In this document: one piece after another, positions 39,617 to 55,072 of the stretch | Position numbering within the stretch: the first letter of the stretch is position 1 | Layout of the letters: every line of letters starts with the position of its first letter | Assembly: GCA_024305405.1 (NCBI GenBank) | Contig: JAKNDB010000110.1 | Span: 434,001-498,000, forward strand | Reading direction: 5' to 3' | DNA: 64,000 nucleotides | Origin: Dirofilaria immitis | Lineage: Eukaryota; Nematoda; Chromadorea; Rhabditida; Onchocercidae | Made by a program: the position numbers and the translations under genes | The notes under the pieces: generated by a model | Databases searched by the model: none | Seen by the model: the letters and a program-made list of their open reading frames with translations, nothing else | What the model was told of the DNA's origin: nothing

Positions 39617-42600
39617 TCACTGAGATATATCCCGTTGCAACGTTGCACTTGCATTCGTTGAGGAGGTCTCATAATTCTTTTTGCTTCTTCTTGATTTTGC
39701 TGACGCAGTAGTTTTTGGTGGTTCTGGTTCATTATTTTCATCGTCATCTGGAAAAGAGTTTGCAAACTTAACTAGTTATAGCAAAGGAAAAAAATATTTC
39801 AGAATTACAGCTCAAAAACTATAAAGAGAACCATCCAATGATATATTGCCACTCATAATTTGATCAATCCAGGACTGAAGTACTTCCAGGTTACTATCCT
39901 GATGTTTCTTCGGATCATCAAGATTCAATTGTGACATGTCGAACCATATTCCTTCTTTCTACAACGATATTATTTTGAAACTGACCTGAGTATTCATCAT
40001 TTATATGTCAAAATCATACATTAAAACTATATATTTTCAAATAAAAAACTTTTGACTCGTCATAAATGCATTAATAATTCTTTCTAATCTCCCATGTAAG
40101 TTTTACATCAACCTATCTGCAAAGAATTGAAGTATACGTCAGAAATGTCAACGAGGCCAAGTTGTGGATTACCCTCGATATCAATACCGAACATTTCTTC
40201 CCAGATATCCACCATCAATGGAAATTCATCTAGAATAGATCAATTAACGTTTGAAATATAAAAAGAAATTTTAACAATTTAAAATGATCTCTGCTATCTA
40301 GTCAAAACGTTTAAACACAGAACATTAGTCAGTCTATTCAGTTTTCCATTTTAATTTCAAAGTGAAAAAAGTGATGGACTAATTTCGAATATGATAGAGA
40401 TGAGTTCAAAAAGACCTGGATCGATTAACGAAATCTTTAATGTCCCAGCATGTTCACTATTCTCATCGGCAGTTTTTTGGAGCAATTTAAACATTGCTCG
40501 ACCTTCTCGTGATTCCTCATCGCAAAATGCGACAATTAGTTTTTCATCATCTTCCCGATCTTTCTATAATATTCCAGAAGTTAATTTTTCTAAAACTCTA
40601 AAAAGATAAATTCTAAAGTTTTGAAATTCTTACCCAAACATTAAAATAATTCTGCAGGGTTAGTTTCTGCATCACTGGTTTCTTGTGTTTCTCAACCCAA
40701 CTTTCGAATTCACCTTCGGTATCAACCGATGTCGGAGCATAAATAGGATCATCCTCAAATGGCCGTAACATTTGTACTTCACCAACTCGTTTCAGTCCCA
40801 TTTTTCGAGCCCACTAAAATGGTCGTTTGGAAAGTTTGCCTTGTCATGCTCTAAAAAAAAGGAAGAAAGGCAATATTTATTATATTGTTTTGTAACGTAT
40901 CCGGGGAAGATATGAATTCTATAAATACTACTACTACTTTTTCAACTTCCGAAAATAACTAACATAAGAGTTGACAACAGCATAGAATTCCACTTCACCC
41001 ATGAAATCTTCAGCTGCTTCTTCATATTCTTTCAATGCTCAAAACAAATGATTAATATTAACAATCTCTTAAAATTCTCTATTACACACTTCAACTACGT
41101 TTTTAGTTACTATAACTATTTATTAATTTTACTTAAAAATTTATTATTTATAAAATGCATTGATCAAAAAAAATATCCAAATACTGCATGATCAAACACT
41201 GATATAAAAGTTATAATAGCAAATGAGAGGCAACATAATCTTAATAAGCTAACCAACACTGCCAGGTTCGAAATAACCAATCACTCTGACAACGTCATCT
41301 TCTAATGCCTCGAATCCTTCCTGATCATGCTCATCATTTATTATAGTTATTGGATCATCAGGAATCTGAAAATCGTTTATTAATAGCTACTAATGCCCAT
41401 CTATCTACTAATGTTATACTGATTTACGAGTTTCCAAGTGTGCAGTAAATTGAAGAAAATGAACTGTTACAGTTAGCAATTTTTCTCCCGAAAGAGATAA
41501 AAAGTGTATTGAGGAAACGACGAGAAAAAAATATGAAGAAAAACAGGAAAAATTAAAATGGATGTTCTATTTTTCCGGTCTTGTAAGGAAATTCTGAACA
41601 CGTAAAATTTCAAAATGAATTCATGTGATGGTGCATTTCATAAAAATTGCAAATTTATATCATAGCCGAAGAAAACTTGCAACACTAATAAGTGAAAAAC
41701 GGAAGATCCTATAAAATTAACAAGAAATTGAATCATAAAATCAATATTTTGAAAGAAATACCAACATCCATAAGCCATGAAACAAATGTTTCTGGGTCTC
41801 GTATGCCAAAATATTCAATTCTATAGCCATCTTTATAGATATGTATTGTATCCTCGCCCCTTTCAACATCTGAAAATGCGTCGATTGATAACTGGAAGAT
41901 CTTTATGCTTCCACACAGCTTTCAATTTTTAGATTTATCCTCAACTGTATTTTTCAAAAAGAAGTGGCAACTTTTTTGATCCTTCATCTTACTTTCTTGC
42001 TTCCTCAATCGTATCTCTTTTGTCGTATTTACGGTATAAAAACTATACCCTCGTTTTGTCATTATTTGAGCCGATAACTGCAAGATTTGTAATTACTGAT
42101 TTGAATAAAACTTTTTGGATATTCACTCAGCGTCAAAGTAATTATAGTTACAAAAATATTTAGTTAGTTTAAATATTAAAAAAAAAACCAATGAATGATA
42201 AAAATAAATTTCGAATGATAAAAGCATGGATATACTTGTAAAAAACATTCATACTGATCCAATTCGGGATCATCTTCTTCAACATCATTGAAAAAACAAT
42301 AGTTCTAGCGTCGCTCGCAAGCACCGTTTTGTTGAAATTTTTTCATTTAAAACCTAGAAAAAGAAAATTATACTTTTTTACAAAATATCAAACATACACG
42401 GTGGTAAAATTGAATTATAAGGTTAAAAAGTAAATTTTAGTTAGTACTTCGATACCAACCATAACTATCAAAGTCACCTTTATTCATTGCCTTCGTAATC
42501 GAAATTCAAAACGCTTCAAATTTTGCGACTTAATGTTAACTCAAAAAAATATATTTTTGTTTAAAAGTGTACACAAAAGTTCGTGGAAAAGCAAAAGACT

Positions 42601-42865
42601 AGGGACAGCGAAATACGAAGAAGAGATTAAAGACAAATCGCAGTATATCCTATAATGAATCCCACCATCTGGAAAGCGAAAATGACAACAGAAAGGAATG
42701 ATACAATTCTTTTCAACAGATTTAACAAACCTCAGTTCTGTCAAACCCGTCGTATTCTAATTCTGGATATCCAAGAAACATGCAGTTAATATCTAATGTT
42801 TTTGCATTGTTGGCATATCCTGACCTTGATATGAGCAGCAGCAAGGCTGTCATCACCAACCACAT
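39617..42865 (-). CDS. csq-1: Calsequestrin
   Basis: High-capacity calcium-binding protein of the muscle sarcoplasmic reticulum lumen. Eleven exons on the minus strand: 42865-42731, 42353-42236, 42077-41993, 41869-41766, 41365-41258, 41037-40964, 40813-40634, 40563-40416, 40229-40138, 39958-39832, 39747-39617. About 434 residues after correction. The first 20 or so residues form a signal peptide (MWLVMTALLLLISRSGYA). Next come YDGFDRTE and LNEKNFNKTVLASDAR, then IYKDGYRIEYFG, VIGYFEPGS, LKEYEEAAEDFMGEVEFYAV, IDPDEFPLMVDIWE and LGLVDISD, all as in the three thioredoxin-like calsequestrin domains. The C-terminus has a short DDDENNEPE run and then a basic Ser/Thr-rich tail, unlike the long Asp/Glu tail of vertebrate forms. 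Apparent one-base losses: A run at 42338-42343, T run at 42291-42296, and one at the exon 6 start near 41038. The exon 4 end (41766 or 41762) is uncertain. Confidence 0.95.
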
Positions 42866-42874
42866 TTCTTGCCT
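42866..42874 (-). promoter_or_regulatory. Probable trans-splice acceptor of calsequestrin
   Basis: On the minus strand ATTTTAG (AG at 42874-42873) is followed by seven bases and then the start codon at 42865. The tight spacing fits spliced-leader addition. Confidence 0.5.
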
Positions 42875-43891
42875 AAAATTTATTTCTTAAATTTTTAAAA
42901 GTGATTTGTCTATTCCCTTTACTTTCATTGAGGATGAAGCACCACTTCATAAATTAGAATACAGATAGTACACTGCCTGAAAGAGAGGATATGTAAAAAT
43001 AGAACACAAGAGAAACCGCTCTTTACCAAGTTCTCTCAACAAAGCGTAGTAGAATCAACAATCAACTAACGAAAATGAGTATCGGTATTTTAGATGTTTT
43101 GAAAAATGATATTTATTAAAATTTAATAAATAACAAATATGACACCTCGTAATTTAATTCAAAAACAGCAATACAATGTATTAGTTGGAGAGCAAACAAT
43201 ATATGGATCAAAGTAACCTGAATTCATGGCTTTCAATGTGATGCGAGGAATTCTTGACTTTTAATGTAATGCTAGGAAGGAAAAAAAGGTACAAAGTCAT
43301 TGAAGCTGCATTTGTACAAATTAGAAAAAGTATAAGCTGGTCGTTAAACATGTAACCTATGATATGAAAGGAATAGATGAAGCTTATAATAAGAAATCCA
43401 TTAATAACTCTGGTGGTAAGGTATGCAACATTATTAATTAACCTGTATAAAATTTGTTCAATATTGAAACTCTATTTGATTATTTGTAGTATGAAAGAAG
43501 TAAGCGAAGAAATAGAACATATAGCTCTGAAAGCTGTCATGATATCAATTATAAACATATTTATAATGTGTGCTTGTTATATTTAAGACGTTTCTGTCAA
43601 TGTCGGCTTAGCAGCAATTAGCGGATATCAAAGAAAAAGGTCGACCAGATCGATCTTGATATTAAAATCGTTGGAATGCTATTTTGCTATAAAATGTGTA
43701 GAACAGAACTGGAAAAACTGATGTGAAATCTTATGAAGTATTGGAAAGGAATTACTTTAACTGAAGATCTGGGGTGCTATTCAAGATCCTTTCCATTCTA
43801 CACAAGCGTAGTTCTGGAAGAGCAAATAAACAAGCAACAATTCATAAAATAACAAGTGGTTCCGCGGAATTTAGCCTCTTTATGCTATGAT

Positions 43892-46761
<2,870 letters not shown>

Positions 46762-46984
46762 TTAAAAATTGTTTTTATTTTCCTTTTCGCTGTCACTCTT
46801 AACGTTTACACGTGAAATTTCGAACGCTTTACGGTCCATATGCTTAGCCAAGACAATACTATCTGTTGCTGAAACAGTGTCAGGCCGACAAATCACGGCT
46901 GCCACACCCGCAGCTACAGATTTGCTGCTGCACATAAAGTTTCTTCATATCCTTATCTGGTTCATGATTTTCCGCTTTGGGTAG
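46762..46984 (-). CDS. Candidate terminal exon of an unrecognised gene downstream of CCDC22
   Basis: On the minus strand a coding-like stretch runs from about 46984 to TAA at 46762. The 5' part reads ENHEPDKDMKKLYVQQ in one frame. The 3' part reads SVAAGVAAVICRPDTVSATD then LAKHMDRKAFEISRVNVK in another frame. The switch happens near an AAA at about 46920, so either a one-base sequence error or a splice acceptor (ATGTGCAG) separates them. The plus-strand frame over the same bases is hydrophobic and less plausible. A further possible exon (KIRTGLNVRVVILIKELVSE) lies at roughly 47110-47180. The same orientation as CCDC22, 0.3-0.7 kb after its stop, would allow an operon-like arrangement. No family recognised. 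Confidence 0.35.
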
Positions 46985-47468
46985 AATTCATGCTATACTA
47001 TTAATACTAGCATAATAATACTAAAATGTAATAGTAGTTTATAGCATAAGAATATGGAACGTCAGAAACAAATGTTTATTTACTGTTTTCTGTTAATACC
47101 AGACAAGCTCTGAGACGAGTTCTTTTATTAGGATAACTACACGGACATTTAGTCCAGTTCTAATCTTCTAGATCAAAATTTTGCAATCTAAAATACCATT
47201 AAAGTTTCGGAAACGCAAGTAATATGTGAAAAATTCTTTTTACGATACTTCAGATGATTTAAGTCCTTATCATGCTTTCAATCTATGTTCGCAGAAACCA
47301 CCATTAACAAGTAGCAAATATATTGGATGGAACATGTGATTTCAAATATCAATTATGCATGGGATTTTCTTGTTCTATAAATGGAAAAATCTATAAGGCA
47401 TGTTATTATAATGATAAAAAATAAATTAATTGTCATACTCATGTAATATAATAATAATGGGGCACAAA

Positions 47469-50400
47469 TTAATTATCATAGTTTTTAAATAATAATTCCT
47501 TCAGGACCATATTTTCTTTCTTTATTTCCATCCAGTCGTTAACAATGTATTCAAATTTTTCGTCAATATTTTTTTGATGCTGCATAGCAATCTTCAACGA
47601 AACCATGAACGATTACATTTAGGCGAAAACTAAACATTATTTCCTTTCCTTTATTCTTATAGTAAAACGACCAACATTACTATATTCGGATAAATAATAA
47701 CCTTACTTGATCATTTAGCTCTTCAATTTCTCTTTCAATTTGTCCAGAAGAATCAATACCAGTGATAACACAAGAACATTCACCATGAATTTTCATCAGT
47801 AACCTGTATGCTTTTGCATAACTGCATCTTTCTCAACGTCCTGTAATGTATATCGACAGAAATATGAATCGGACAATTGAAACATGCATACATATTTATA
47901 TCATAGAGAGTTTCGGTAATTAGTATAATCAAGTGACTTAATGGATAAATAATGTAAAATAGATACTTTATACAGTTTCCCCTCAACTACAATAAAAGAA
48001 CGTTCCAATTTCCCGACATCTGACTTGATTTCTTTTTGTAGACAGAGATTTTCACCGGCAATCTACAAATAGGAAGAACTGTATCAAAATAAGCAATAGG
48101 ATTTTTTTTTCAGCTTTTCAAATAAGATGTTTATAAATTCTTCATATCGCATAAGCTAGTTCTAGGTGCAATAAATATGCAGCAACATTGAATACTTATA
48201 CTGTATTACTTGAACAGACTTTGCTAATTTCATTTTGCTGTTTCCTGATGTTGCCAATAATATCAAATATATGTTTCGTATAAATACTTCGATTAATCTG
48301 CTTCTCTTCCTGTGACTCTACCTGTTTCCTCTAAAAAAACAAACGAACAAATAAAACTGATGCAAAGGTTTACTGAAAAAGAATTGCTTCAAGTATAGTC
48401 CGAAACAAACCAATTTTTTCAAGGTTTTCTTTCTATTAACAAGTTCGTTCTCCATCAGCTTTGTATCCTTCGTTGAAGCTGCTTGATTCTGATACGGTAA
48501 AGTAAAATCCTAGAATAGTGTCATTTTAAATTTTGTAATCAGTAATCAGAGAAATTCAGATTAGCCATTTACCGATTCAACATTACAACGTTTACAAACA
48601 GATGATAATGCAGCCAGTCGAGCTGTCTTCACTTCCTCATCTTTTTCTGTTTTGGCTCGCAACCATAAATTTTGCAAATGCTGCATCCGTTCATTACTTC
48701 CATCAATATAGTTCTAAAAATGTATTTAAAACGCTGTCTCAGCAGTTCGACTTCCGCATTCTTCAGTACCGTTTAATCCAGAAACGCATTTCAATGGAAA
48801 TAAAGAGCATTTTCTAAATTAAAGGAACACATTTACGATGCGAAAAATAAACCTCAAGTTTCAAAACAGCGTCCGGGTTTTCTAAAAGTTTTTCAGTCGT
48901 TCATCAAGTTCAGTTTCTCGAAACTTTTTGTCTTGCAAAATTAATAGTCGTTCAACCTCATCACTCTGCATCTGCAACAAACTAAACTTCATGCAATCAC
49001 AAGCCATATAGGAAGATGGCCGAAATGTTCGCTTAGTTAGTAAGCAATAAATATTTTGAAATAGTCTGATAATATCGTCCTTCGTTATTGCAAAACAAAG
49101 TTCCAAACCTTGCTCTTAGAAATTTTCTTATGATCTACATATGTGGTTAAAGCCATAATTTCTTTGAGCAATTTGTTAAGTATTTCACTTCTTTCAACGT
49201 CCACTTTTGAAACTTCATTAATTTCTTGTTCATCTTCTGCTTTTCTCTTCTTTTGCAATTCCGAAGAAAGAATTGGTTTAGGTTTCAATCTAAAAATAAT
49301 GTGCAGATATTTTAAACGAAAGAATAACACTTTTTATTGCAATACAGCAGGAAAAAATTCTAGGAGATTTCAAAAAGTTAAAGATATATGAATTAAAAGA
49401 CCAAGGCATATAATACACAGAATAAATTTACTGTGGTTTCATTTGCTTGTTAATAATGAAGTGTTTAAGATGTAGAGCTGCTGAAATTTCATCGCTAACT
49501 GACTGACAGTTTTGTGCCCTATTGTTATTCACGGCATTGTTTTCCAAGAGGGAACAAATAAATGCACTGTGACGGTGTCGCCAGTTATCATAATGTAACG
49601 CTACCATAACATTACCACAGAAACCGATGAAATCGGTCCTTGTTGATAAAGCCTAAATATTTTTTAAAAATAAGAAAAAATTGTCATAAAACAAACACAC
49701 ATTTTGGAAATTTCTCATCGTTACAAACTATGCAAATTATACCATCATACTTGCCCTTGCTTGACTTGAATAATATCGTGTAAAACATTGTCTATTATCT
49801 TTCTTGCCACAATTAGCTGATCGTATTAGGTCAATTAATGGATCTGTAAGTCTATTATCAAGTTATTAAGCAAGAAAAACTGGCATTTAAAAAATCTAAC
49901 TGGAAATCTAACGTTTGATAAATTTTTGAAAAAGGAAACTTCAAAACAAGCAGAACTGATGTGAAACAAAATTTATTTCATAAGTACCTTCCATAGAAGT
50001 GACGACTGGAGAATCCTTCGGTAATTTTCCATGAGACCGATAAGAACATTGCGCAATTCCTTACTTCGTCCATAAAGTAACATATGGTAATCAATAGAAT
50101 CACGCACACCAATGTTCTGGACAGTTGTTTTAACAGAAAAAGTTTACTTGACATCTTGAAATATCTCTATTCATTTTAAGATGGAATCAAAATAAAATTA
50201 AAACCTGCCTTCACTGCATTGACAACGGTTGCAACGCATCGGAATTTCGCAGCCATATTTTGTGGGAGCAATGTTGAAGGAATTTCCTCTCTGGAACGGA
50301 CATTGTTTCAGTTTATTTTATTCTTTCTAGACGAGTAATTCATTATTTTATAATTAATTAATATTCCATGTTACCTGGTACTCTGTTTGCATGACCATAC

Positions 50401-50620
50401 TAATGTTACAATAGCTTGATAAAAGGTTTCCGTACTAAGCTCAGCGATACTACTCGGAACCTCTCCTAGGCCATCAAAAAGTTCCTGAAATCAAAACAAC
50501 AATTTCATTTCATGCGCTGACGTTTCTTACAAAAACCAAAAACATTTGGTTTGTTGAAATGAAGACGAACGGGTCAAGACGACACAACGTATCGATAATT
50601 TGACCATCGACAACATCCAT
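47469..50620 (-). CDS. CCDC22: CCDC22, coiled-coil subunit of the CCC endosomal trafficking complex
   Basis: In animals CCDC22 pairs with CCDC93 and COMMD proteins on endosomes and helps recycle membrane proteins. Thirteen exons on the minus strand: 50620-50531, 50484-50375, 50290-50209, 50116-49988, 49652-49432, 49289-49109, 48971-48853, 48713-48573, 48509-48411, 48330-48220, 48062-47967, 47840-47707, 47591-47469. About 545 residues (human 627). The N-terminal part matches the calponin-like NN-CH region in pattern (EVPSSIAELSTETFYQAIVT). The clearest match is the C-terminal coiled coil: SIYTKHIFDIIGNIRKQQNE followed by LQKEIKSDVGKLERSFIVVE, as in human IVGNIRKQKEE and SGKLDRTFAV. The middle is strongly coiled-coil (Glu, Lys, Leu). 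Apparent one-base losses at 48889-48893 and 47812-47815. The intron after exon 3 appears to start with GC. The end of exon 1 is the least certain. Confidence 0.9.
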
Positions 50621-50639
50621 ACTGGCTGGGTTCACATTC

Positions 50640-52839
50640 CACTGCTAAGTATCATCAGAAATGGCCATCCACTTCGACAGTGATAATACTAAGTTCTTCG
50701 TACGCTGCAAAGTTCTCTCTTTAATACAATCGTCTGTCCTTCAATTCATCCAACAATAATCGAACATGAAACTTACTGACAGCAGTACGAGAAATTTCCT
50801 ATTTCCTCTGTATTCATTCCTCTCTATTTCACTAATGTCAGCAATCTCTTCCGTCTCTCTAAGCAATACACTGTTTTCTCACCGTCCGTCAAATTGTATC
50901 ATTTTTCCATCTTCTTTATAACTGGCAATGTATATTGCTCTTTCCTTATGGATACTGACCTTGTTGTAAATGAGACTGAGTGATTAGAAATTAAATACGG
51001 GATCTTTCTCGCTATTGATGAGAGCTAACTGGACTATATTTATGTTCGCAGGATGATGACAAGCACGTGATAAATAGCTCGGAAGCTATAGCCATTTTGC
51101 AACAATAATTAAGGCTACTACTTGACGTTTGTTGTTCTAGCTATACCGTGAAGTTCTCTAAATTTCTTGAAGTGTCAAGAAGTTTTTGTGCAGCTTCAGT
51201 GTATTAAAGTGTGTCCAAATCAAATTTCATGGAAATATTTTTTGAAGAAATGATAAAATTCTATTCTTTAAATATTCATATCATTTATATGGCACTTGGC
51301 AATCCCTCAAAATTTTGATGATATATGGGATTACTGTAGGCTTATCGTATCCCTAAAAATGAGTAGTATATGGATTTAACTATTAGTAACTCAATACGGT
51401 ACTGTGAAAATGGATGCTATGTATCCGACGTATCTACCGTTGATCGAATTCATTGTTACGGATTCATAAACGAAAAAGTTCTTGCATAACAATCACTTGT
51501 CTGGTTTCTGAGTAGATGATCAGCGGGTATTATAGCGTGATGAAATTAGCGATTTGCAATTTCATTCACGTTAACCTATACCTGACAAAAGGACTATTGA
51601 TTTTATAATTGATTCTCATTATCATCGCATTAACTTTTTCCGATTAAAGATACAATCCGTATGAACTTACTCGTTTGATCGTTGCTATAATTTGCATGCT
51701 GCTGTAATTTGCTCTTCCGCTCAATACAACTATTTCCATGTTGTAATTGGATCGATAGATATTTAAATTTCGTGGAAAATTCTTAAATTCTGTTGTCGCG
51801 CCTAAGTTTACCTTGGTTGCATGTTCCAGTTGTACGAAATATTATAATTCGTGGATGATCGCGGAAAATTAATGTTATTTTGAATTTCTCTTGATAATTT
51901 TTAAAAATTTTTTTGACTGAGTAAATATCGACCTACCTAAATTTAACATTTTGACTATGTTGCTGTTGAAATTAATTTCCTATGAAATGGAAGAAAACAG
52001 TATATTTTTTTAAAAAAAAGCTCTAGTGATCTTAGTTCAATTAGTAAAAAATCTAGCAAAATAAAAATATTGCGTCATATAATTTTTAGTTTAGCTGGAC
52101 TTTAAATTCTAGAAGTTTTTAAAATCATGCTACTCACATTTAAGAAGTTTCTTCAGTCTACAAAATCTATCCTTATTTGACGGTGTTCCCAGTTTCTATG
52201 GCTAATTCTCCATTAATATAAACCTTGTAACGAAAACACTTTCAATTACAAAGGTTTTTATTACTAAAATATTACAAAGGTTTTTATTACTAAAACCTTA
52301 ACATCTTCACCAGTCTTTTTCTTTGAACAGTTTTTAAATTTCTTACGATATATAATAGTCATCCAAGACAAATCTATTATTTTAAAAGAAACACAGAAAA
52401 TCTAGATAATGTTGTAGTATAATTTTTCTCTTTTATAAAAACGGAAAAAATTGGGATGGAATAAGCATGGAATCGACGATGATATAAATGTATAATGTAG
52501 ACACTTCATGCAGCAAATTTTTACTGAAACACGAACAAAATATTGTCCTATCTGAGATAGTAGAACTATTAAGTATGGAAATCAATGCATTTTATACTGC
52601 TTTCTTCTTCAGTGTCTATCATATTGATCTTCTTTCGGCCGCAATTTAAAAGATATTTAACTCATACTTCAGAGTCACCTTCAAGCTGTTAGTTGTCTTT
52701 TAGCTTATTTCAATAAATTAGTTGCACTCTCACATGTTTTGAAATCATAGTTTCTACATGGGTGTGTCGTTTTATCTTCTATATTTCCTCTATCTTGCTC
52801 TATTATAAACTTTTATTTGAAGAGAAAATTCGATAATTT
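50640..52839. other. Intergenic upstream of CCDC22, no supported gene
   Basis: AT-rich, with short frames only. This is the presumed promoter side of CCDC22. Nothing further could be supported apart from a tandem repeat at 52245-52295. Confidence 0.4.
52245..52295. repeat. 26-bp tandem duplication
   Basis: Two copies of a unit starting ATTACAAAGGTTTTTATTAC, 52245-52270 and 52271-52295, identical over 25 bases. Confidence 0.9.
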
Positions 52840-52877
52840 AATATATGCTAAAAATTGTGGCTTTCCTTTCAAGGATT

Positions 52878-53170
52878 TTAATTCTTTAGCGACAGCCGTA
52901 GAACGATTCGTATGGCACCTAATTGTGGATACAAAGAAAATCTTTACCGATTATTATTAGGCAATGCGTCCCTCACCAAATACTTCACTTGTTGCTGCAG
53001 TGGAATATAAACTTAGTATCTTGGAATGTACGCCACAGTATGAAATGAAACCTATATTCTATCATTTAGACGTAGAAGGAGTTCTACGGAAATTTAGATA
53101 TCTGAACAATCAGATTCAGGCAATCCTCCAGAACGAATTCTGGACGTTAGTATTTCAGAGTTTACTCTAA
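52878..53170 (+). CDS. Candidate coding fragment in two frames, unrecognised
   Basis: One plus-strand frame reads LATAVERFVWHLIVDTKKIF from about 52889 and stops at TAG near 52960. The next frame, 52964-53170, reads MRPSPNTSLVAAVEYKLSIL and onward for 68 residues. Both halves are protein-like and less AT-rich than the flanks. They could be a broken gene, a gene with one sequence error, or a degenerate retrotransposon piece. I recognise no domain. Confidence 0.25.
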
Positions 53171-53619
53171 AGGGAATTAATGGCTAAAGGATTTAGCCAG
53201 TGAAGGGTCGCGATAAGTTAAAGAACTGGATGAGACGTTATACTTGAAATTATTTTTGCTTGACGAACTTAATCAAAAATAGCGTAATTTTATCTTAAGA
53301 CTCGCGTTTAAAAATGATAGCTTCCAATAACATGTCTACAGTTACCGATTGCAGGAAAAAGTGAATACTCGCTTCTACTTTCCTGGTATGTGCTGACTAT
53401 TTTGAGATCAGCGATCGCTAGTTCAAATCTGAATTTTTATTTTGCTTTAATATCTGCAGGAAAGTGAGATGTGAATTTGATAGGACAAACTAAGCTGATT
53501 AGTTGAATGGGAAGGCTGTTTATTGAATGAAGGTTGTTTGAGGCTTTATTGCTTGTTATTTACTGATACAACTTTCATCGACTGGTTTTTGCTTTTCTAA
53601 TGACTCAACTTAAGTGCGA

Positions 53620-53648
53620 ATATATATACATATATATATATATATATA
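53620..53648. repeat. TA microsatellite
   Basis: Short TA run interrupted once by CA. Confidence 0.9.
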
Positions 53649-55025
53649 AATGTAATATATGGTCAGTGTTACAATGCTTCAAGAAACTGCGTGTTTTGAC
53701 AATGTTTGCATAGCTTGCATTACGAATATATAGCTTGCTTGGCAATACATATAAATTTAGATATATACATACATACGTACATGCACCTCTGTTTTGGCTC
53801 CGAAACCCATTATTCGAAAACCATCCAATTTGGATAGACAATTTTGCGGCACTCCCAAAAGATTCATTGTTGGAACGAACGCACTTCGCTTCTTCTTTGC
53901 CATACATTCGTTATGATTTATGTACCATCTCTGTTGGCAGGCTAGTCGCGTTCCCTGTAACCCTTTGTCGAACTAACAATCCTTTTCTTTTCCGATATGT
54001 TCACCAACTCTTGAGTCTTTACAAACGGTAATCGTTGTTTTCATTGTTGTATGTTTATACTCTATATCCATCAATTATTTGCGATATCCTTCCATACTTA
54101 ATTGAGAACCCTGGTGGATGAGTGGATGTGGTCAGAGATCAAAACAGACTAAAGTTTCTAAAGATTTTTCATGTCCTTAAATTTGTTTTATTCTTATTTT
54201 TCTTAACCATTGCTGTATTTACCAAGCCGTATGCCAAGCTTACATATAATCAGTGAAACAAACCAGCTTGCCGAAATGATTTACCAAAGTTAAACGCCTT
54301 GTATCCTTCATTCTCTTTTCACAATTGAGTTTTATTTACCACTTTACGCGAGTTCATTTAAATCCTTTCATCATCTGTTTTTATTGATTTCTTTAATCTG
54401 ATTTATAATTTTTATTAAGCATTTAATCTATCTGATTCTAGAAGCGTTTTGACTGCACTTTTTCAGCCTTCAAATTATTTTTCGAATTGATAAGGGCTGA
54501 CATTTCATCGTTGATTGTATAGACGAATAGGAAGATGCACTATGCTTAATATCTGTCAGTCGTTGGCAAGAATTAATTCTGTTGCGGTGAACAACTTGGA
54601 TAATTCACTCCAGATAGCTTATCTATGATTTTTGATAATCTACAAATTTGAAATTTACAATTTTGATTTAAATATCTGACAATTGGTTCTCTCAGTTTCT
54701 TGTATTACTGTCGTCTAAAATAGTCATTATTTTCGTTACTTCCAACAGAAACAGATAAGTAAATAGAGTTATATTACCCAGTCATGTGATGAAAGGAGGG
54801 TACAAGTACACTTTATTTGCAGTATTTGAGTGTTCCACCTAATTTCTTTCACACTTGTCTTTATTCTGTCGATCATTTAGGAAAAGAGTATCATTCGTTT
54901 TTCATTTTTTCGCGGTACTTGTAGTAAAAAGTGGGAGTATGTACAAATTGAAATTAAAAAATTACTATTAATAAAGAGAAATGGAATTGAATAAATAAGA
55001 AAAATTAAGGAAATTCTTATGAAAG

Positions 55026-55072
55026 AAAAAATCGTTACGCTAATAGTTGTGCTATTAGTGTAACGATTTTTT
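55026..55072. repeat. 21-bp near-perfect hairpin
   Basis: Left arm 55026-55046, loop TTGTG, right arm 55052-55072. Only one position is unpaired by Watson-Crick rules, and it would be a G-U pair in RNA. Core arm sequence is ATCGTTACGCTAATAG. No flanking coding sequence. It may be a small inverted-repeat element remnant or a structured RNA. Confidence 0.95.

Noticed and set aside
53605..54031. Overlapping 98-100 codon frames on both strands
   Set aside because: The two frames mask each other, there is no splice context, and part is TA-repeat translation.
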